From Sporothrix humicola (taxonomy: Eukaryota; Ascomycota; Sordariomycetes; Ophiostomatales; Ophiostomataceae), in NCBI GenBank assembly GCA_021396245.1, contig WNYE01000056.1, forward strand, positions 220,310 to 284,309: a stretch of DNA of 64,000 bases, read 5' to 3'. A program made the translations under genes and the position numbers. This document shows, piece by piece, positions 59,273 through 64,000 of the stretch (its first letter is position 1; the number at the start of each line of letters is the position of its first letter). The notes under the pieces are model-generated. The model ran no database searches, was not told the origin of the DNA, and worked only from the letters and a program-made list of their open reading frames with translations.

Positions 59273-60790
59273 TTACAGCTCGCCTGGTCCACCCGTCTTG
59301 ATGACGATGGTCTCGCCCTCGGGCAGCACCAAGTGGAAATGCTCCTGGCGGCCGTACACCCACTCAAAGGTCTCCGTCTCCGTGTTCCAGTAGACATCCT
59401 CCTCGAGCGGGAACACCATCGTCGCGTTGACCTCGTCGACAAAGTGCTCGGCAAACAGCTCAACGCTATAGTACGCATTCGCCAGCAGCGGCAGATCACC
59501 CAGTACGGGCACGCCATCCTGCAGGTTGGTCATGCCGATGACCGTACCGGCGGCGTGGCCCCAGTCGCCGATCGGGTGCGAGTACAGCCGGCCCTCCCAA
59601 CCATTCTTGGCCATGGTCTCGCGTCCACTTGCCAAGATATCGTTACCCGTGCGGCCGACAGAACGGCTCATGGTGTTGCGGACAAGGTCCTGCAGATTGT
59701 TACCAGCGGCCAAACCGTCGCGCAGCCCTTTCGGGACGAGGTAGTCACCGTGCTCGTCCTTCTCCTCGGCATCAGAAACCCGCAGGGGATGCCCCTTGGG
59801 CGGCACGACGTAGCCGAGGTGCTGCGTGTCCGTGTTGAGGCCCATCGCCGTGATGCCAAAGTCGACGTGCAGCATGTCGCCGTACTGGATTGTGGGGGCA
59901 CCTTCACCGCCATCCATCGCCATCGATGCCTCCGCTACAAACGGGTTGTCACCCCCGCCAAGCACAGACACCGACGGATGGAACCACGTCGTCATGTTCT
60001 GGGCTTGGAGTCGGTCGCGCATCCACCACTCAACATCGGTCGTTGTCGTTTTGCCGGGCGTCACGACGCTCGACGAAAAGGCCTCTGCAATAATCGCCCA
60101 CGCCGTCTCCTGCAGCTTGCGGTACCACGCCAGCCGGCCCAGCACCATGGTTGCCACGAACTCGATTGGCAGGACAGTCACGTCGTTGACAAGTCTCCGA
60201 AGCCATTTGTAACCCAGCCCCTTTTTAATGGCAACCAGCTCGCCCGCGTGCAAGCCCGAGCTGAACGCAAGCTCTTCGGCCGCATTGATGGCGATGCGCT
60301 GCGGGTCGGCGGCCGCGAGAACAGCTCTCAGTTCATCCCAGAGAGCGGGTGTGTTGTCGATCCACAGAAACTCGGTAGCGGTGCGGCCACTGCTGGCACT
60401 CTTTAGGGTCTTGGTGCGCGCCGTCTTTGCAGCTGCAACAGGCGCTTCGGCATCGCCCTGAATGTACAGGAACGTCGTCCGGCGGCGCGCCGAGAACTGC
60501 ATGGCCGATTTGAGTGACCAAAAGACGGTGTCCTCGGCATACTCGCGCTGGCTCATCAGCCAGGCGTCGACATCGTGCTTGTGCAGCAGATCGGCCACGA
60601 TCGTCTTGCGCTCGGCGGTCCAAGCATCTTGGATGGCAGCCTGCTCACGAAGAGGAGGGAGCGTGTGGTACTGAGGCGATGAAGTGTCAAAGGCTGACGA
60701 CAAAGACGAAGACGACGAAAAGGGCGACGCCGACACCGCAGTGGTCAAGACTGCGCTTGTCCAGACTAGGAGTCCAGGCAAGAGCCGCAT
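59273..60790 (-). CDS. Secreted M24-family metallopeptidase-like protein
   Basis: A single exon of 505 residues. The ATG at 60790 starts a signal peptide (MRLLPGLLVWTSAVLTTAVSA); the upstream extension of the frame has no ATG. Residues 210-490 form a creatinase/aminopeptidase (pita-bread) domain. Likely metal ligands are Asp310 (HVDFGI), Asp321 (NTDTQHLG), His412 (GDWGHAAG) and Glu444 (YYSVELF). The fifth ligand, usually a Glu in an IED-type motif, is less clear (Glu475 in TETFEWVYG). M24 enzymes remove N-terminal residues, often Xaa-Pro, using two metal ions. Secretion suggests a role in extracellular peptide use, but the divergent ligand motifs mean activity should not be assumed. Confidence 0.88.
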   Translation of the reverse strand: MRLLPGLLVWTSAVLTTAVSASPFSSSSSLSSAFDTSSPQYHTLPPLREQAAIQDAWTAERKTIVADLLHKHDVDAWLMSQREYAEDTVFWSLKSAMQFSARRRTTFLYIQGDAEAPVAAAKTARTKTLKSASSGRTATEFLWIDNTPALWDELRAVLAAADPQRIAINAAEELAFSSGLHAGELVAIKKGLGYKWLRRLVNDVTVLPIEFVATMVLGRLAWYRKLQETAWAIIAEAFSSSVVTPGKTTTTDVEWWMRDRLQAQNMTTWFHPSVSVLGGGDNPFVAEASMAMDGGEGAPTIQYGDMLHVDFGITAMGLNTDTQHLGYVVPPKGHPLRVSDAEEKDEHGDYLVPKGLRDGLAAGNNLQDLVRNTMSRSVGRTGNDILASGRETMAKNGWEGRLYSHPIGDWGHAAGTVIGMTNLQDGVPVLGDLPLLANAYYSVELFAEHFVDEVNATMVFPLEEDVYWNTETETFEWVYGRQEHFHLVLPEGETIVIKTGGPGEL

Positions 60791-61393
60791 GGTCAAGTTC
60801 CGGAATACAAGAAACGAAGGAAGGAGCCGAGCAGTAGCCAGACCAGAAGAGGCTATTGAAGATTGATAGAGAAATAGCACGGTGAAGCAGCTCAGTGTCG
60901 ATTGGTCGAAGCTTTGTTGAAGTCCACGTTCGGGAAGGAGCTTCCCCAAATCGCTCCTGGCGTTTTGTCTAACAGTGCCCTAGCGCCCAGACACTCCCCA
61001 AGTCGGGGCAGTGCCACCCCGGTGGAGTCTGACCCGGCTTTAGGCGGGGTAGCGTGCCAATTTTTGGGGCTTGTTGGGCAGTGTGCCACTGGTTCTAATT
61101 CACGGCGCTCGAGACAATAATATATATATAAATGATTTAAATGTACAAGTACATACCATTACATTAACACTCTAAAGTATCTGGCCGTCGAATCGTGAGT
61201 TGATTAAAATAAAATGGAGCAAAACGAGCAAGAAAAAGCAAAGCAAAAGAATAATATGCACAATGTGTGTCCCTCCAAAAGATAGGGCCAAAAACGCTCA
61301 TGACCAAAAAATACACAGAAAAAAGGCCCGCTGTCCATCTATAGCCACAACCTCACATCCTGGGTCCTTTTCTTTTGTTTATTCCCCCATCGT
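60791..61393. other. Intergenic: promoter of M24 gene and 3' region of NUP53
   Basis: A GC-rich patch (60960-61080) next to a TA-repeat (61122-61135). No supported gene. Confidence 0.6.
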
Positions 61394-62937
61394 CTAATCG
61401 TCTCTGTTTGCGTCGAGAATCTCGCCGGCAAAGAGCAAAAACAGATAGTCGAGCCACCAGATCAGCTTCCAGTACAAGCTGGCCTTTTCCCAATCAAATA
61501 GGCCGTTTTCGCGCCGCGGGACCTGGTTGCCGATAATGGTGCCGGTCAGGCGGTGCAGCAGCGGCAGGCGCTTGACGAAGCGGCGCATGGTTGACTCGGT
61601 GGGCAGGAGTGCGAGCTCGGGGGCTTTGAGGGTGGCCCGCCGTGCTGTCGGGATCCGCTGGCAGAACTCGTTGGAAGTCGGGGAGGCAGGCTGCTGCTGC
61701 TGCTGCTGTGCTTCTGTCGGCGAGGACGGATCAACCTCCATGCCACCCTCGATAGACGGCCACGGCTGCCGGCGGAACGTAGAGCCCGTGACTGTAGCCG
61801 AGGACGAGCCAGTGGCCGAGGAGTGTGTTGTGCCGGCGCCAAAGGGGTCGTCGTGTGTCACCGTGCCCGAGTCGACGGTGTGTGACGACGTGACTGAGTA
61901 GCGGCCGAAGCCGTGGTCGTTGCCTCCTTGGGACTGACGGTGTGCTGTCCGCTCGTACTCCTCCATCGCATCGGGATCCTGGATCGCGACATCCTCGGCT
62001 GCCGACAGAGGCACACCACGGTACAGCTCGGCCGTCACCAGGTAACCCAGGATCCGTTGTGGCGACGCATACAAGGCCGCATCGGCCGCCTGTGCCGACT
62101 CAAACGTCACTTTGACCCAATGCTGGCCGCTGGCGGCACGCATCACCGCCTGGCGTTCCGCAGGAGTTAGGGCTGAACGGCCGTTCGACTCAAAGGTGGC
62201 GGCACTCCGAGCAGCACCATCACGCAGGCTCGAGCGGTAGCGGCGGCTGCCAATGGGCGGGTCGCGCGGGTAGTCCTCGCAGATGCGGCCGGCGATTTGT
62301 TCGTAGTGGTGCAGCGCCGCGTACTGGTAGTCGGCCGAGCGGTAGCCGCGCAGGATGACCTCGGTCGGCTGGTTCTGGGGTTTTGTGTAGGTGGTTTCGG
62401 AGGCACCCGCCGTTGTCGTCGTTTGTGTGTTGTCTCCTCTTCCCTCCCTGTCGTCCATCGGGATGCTGCCTCCACTGACTTTGCGTCCTGTTGAGGGCGC
62501 AGCGTCCAGCATGTCGTCCTGCTGCGAGTCGTCCTGGGGCGAGTGGGCGTGCGAGTGCTGGCTGTGTTGCTGCGAGAGCTGTTCCTGTTCCTTCTTCCAC
62601 GATCCAAACATCTGGTCGGCCATCGAGTTTGTCGTCGCTGTGGGCTTGCTCGCTGGCTGCTTGACGCGTGCGCCGCCAGGGCCGACGGAACCAGCCCGTG
62701 GCCGTGACCGTGCGCGGCCGAACGAGCCGTGTGTCGCTGTCGCCTGTCGCCGTAACCGTGCCGATCGCCGTCTGGGAAAACCAAGGTTAGTTTTGGACAT
62801 CATAGGGCTGCCCCTTTTGAGCTTGAAAAGTGTACGCACTCATCTGCTGCGCCGACCACGGCAAAGGGCCGCACGACGCCGTCTGCCCCTATGTATAGTT
62901 CATCGTCGGGCACGTTGTGCAGGACCAACGGTGCCAT
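61394..62937 (-). CDS. NUP53: Nucleoporin Nup53 (Nup35/53 family)
   Basis: Exons 62937-62840 and 62771-61394 (donor GTGCGT, acceptor CCCAG), 491 residues. It starts MAPLVLHNVPDDELYIG. The Nup35-type RRM fold spans about residues 165-295: TEVILRGYRSADYQYAAL, HYEQIAGRICEDYP, then HWVKVTFESAQAADAAL and ILGYLVTAELYRG. The last 40 residues end in the amphipathic membrane-binding helix typical of the family (WKLIWWLDYLFLLFAGEIL). Nup53 anchors the nuclear pore to the envelope with Nup170/Nup192 partners. A poly-Gln run (seven residues, encoded at about 61690-61710) and His/Gln-rich linkers are low-complexity. FG repeats are not prominent. Confidence 0.95.
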
Positions 62938-63809
62938 GTTGGTCGAGGATGTGAGGGAGTTGGGAGGAAGGGGTTGATGGTGATGCTGATGGCGATCCGA
63001 AAGAAAACAAAACAAATGCCGAAAAAGTCGATCGAAAAGTTAGAATCGAAATGCGCGTCGTAAATGCCTGATAATGCGATGCAGTCTCGTGAATCGGGTA
63101 ATGCAAAAAAGTCGTGATCGAAATAAAGAGCGTGCGTTTAAAGTGCCTGACAGAAAAAGGGTGAGCTTTCACGGCAGAGCTTCTCTTTGCTCAGGTCGCG
63201 TTTCTCTTCACCATAAAAAAAAGTTTAGGAGACTGCACTGTTTCCCCCAGCAACAAACGCCTGAGACAAGCGGAGCGCTCTCACGTGATCAGACAAATAT
63301 ATGTGGCTACTGGGATACAAACTTCGAGGCCTACGACGGGAGCTCTTTCTTCAGCATTGCAGTCTCAATTCAATTGCTCTCTATTTATATATGAAGCCTA
63401 AAATATTCTCTCAAAATTCAGAAGATACAATTGTAGTCTCGCGCGTTTGCAGGTTGTTGAAATTGAGCGCATCTTATACTGTGTCCAAGACGCCAAAAGG
63501 ACCAAAAGAGGGCCATTTTTGCAGGCCCATTTTTATCTTGACGTCCTGTCTAAAGCTTGCCTTGCCTCACTTCTCTGCCTCGCACCTCGAGCGACTGAAC
63601 GCAACAACGACTCTTTCCCCACACCACGAGACGAACCCACCTCCAAGAAAGGTGTGCGATCCCGACGACACATACACGCGCGATCTTAAGACAATTTTTG
63701 GTTGACCAATTTACACGACGGGGCAAGCAGCTGTCCTCCCTTTCGCATCTTCCCCTCTTCCCCACTACAAACTAAACTCGACACACGACCCCAGACCTCA
63801 GACCCAGAC
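62938..63809. other. Intergenic: divergent promoters of NUP53 and the RGG gene
   Basis: Contains an E-box at 63282-63287 and a CA/CT-rich leader up to 63809. No supported gene. Confidence 0.6.
63282..63287. promoter_or_regulatory. CACGTG E-box between NUP53 and the RGG gene
   Basis: TCACGTGATC in the divergent promoter, matching the extended form seen at 53893. Confidence 0.4.
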
Positions 63810-64000
63810 ATGTCCACACCATTCCGCGGCCGGTACAGCCCGGCCTCTAGGGGAGGCGGCGGCAACAACAGCGGCGGCGGCGGACGGGGCGGCAGCGGCG
63901 AGTACCGCGGACGCGGTGGAGCTGGTGGAGGCCGTGGCGGAGGACAATATTCGCGCGGCGGCGGCCGTGGCGGTGGTGACCGGGGTGGCGGCTTCCAGCG
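63810..64000 (+). CDS. RGG-box protein, N-terminal part only
   Basis: An ATG at 63810 opens a frame to the right edge, 63 residues plus two bases. After MSTPFRGRYSPASRG the sequence is almost only Gly, Arg, Ser, Asn and Tyr in RGG/RGGG units, an RNA-binding and arginine-methylation type region. Such N-termini occur on Argonaute proteins, fibrillarin and DEAD-box helicases; the part that would decide lies outside the window. The leader just upstream (63700-63809) is CA-rich, as in other genes here. Confidence 0.75.
   Translation, partial: MSTPFRGRYSPASRGGGGNNSGGGGRGGSGEYRGRGGAGGGRGGGQYSRGGGRGGGDRGGGFQ

Noticed and set aside
1..64000. Secondary-metabolite or other functional gene cluster
   Set aside because: No core synthase or coordinated set; the genes are unrelated housekeeping and surface functions.

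Overview
The window is nuclear DNA of a filamentous ascomycete, most likely a Sordariomycete. The evidence is short GT-AG introns with CTAAC-type branch points, CT-rich promoters, small secreted-protein genes, a Zn2Cys6/Fungal_trans_2 regulator, fungal Eos1 and Nup53, and an eL37 gene whose start codon is split by its first intron. Gene density is uneven. The window starts inside one gene and ends inside another. There is one run of 99 Ns (13592-13690) inside a coding repeat. I found no tRNA, rRNA, CRISPR array or transposon.

Left part (1-31 kb), mostly secreted or surface functions. It holds the 5' end of a lysine-rich nuclear or nucleolar protein gene (1-267, -), a secreted S8 subtilase with PA domain (785-3902, -), a Zn2Cys6 transcription factor (4877-6827, -) and a short-chain dehydrogenase (9144-10129, +). 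Next come a very long Ser/Ala/Gly/Pro surface protein with four C-terminal five-cysteine repeats (11258-14735, -), an 8.2-kb gene-free stretch, and a GPI-anchored Ala-Asn/Gly-Ser protein (22938-24038, +). Then follow a PPxY protein whose tail is exactly nine cysteine-rich octapeptides (26423-27034, +), a secreted tyrosinase (28108-29968, -) and a 77-residue cysteine-rich protein (30746-30979, +).

Middle part (31-44 kb), sparse. It holds a probable Elp6-like RecA-fold protein (34420-35321, +), ribosomal protein eL37 (36190-37121, +) with a 591-nt structured first intron, and a Ser/Thr-rich orphan (38306-38830, -). Two gene-free blocks of 3.4 and 5.2 kb lie here.

Right part (44-64 kb), mostly housekeeping. 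It holds an SSF-family symporter with a 983-nt intron (43985-46923, +), N-glycosylation protein Eos1 (47665-49183, -), a Tim44-like Mba1/mL45-type mitochondrial protein (50933-51972, +), an RS-rich splicing-type protein (52325-53557, -) and a 142-residue orphan (54164-54697, -). It continues with RNase P/MRP subunit Pop1 (56174-59032, +), a secreted M24-family peptidase (59273-60790, -), nucleoporin Nup53 (61394-62937, -) and the 5' end of an RGG-box protein gene (63810-64000, +).

The genes do not form a biosynthetic cluster. The strongest candidates for undescribed biology are the octapeptide/PPxY protein, the four-fold five-cysteine repeat domain of the large surface protein, the 8.2-kb intergenic region shared by two surface-protein genes, and the paired hairpins in the eL37 intron.
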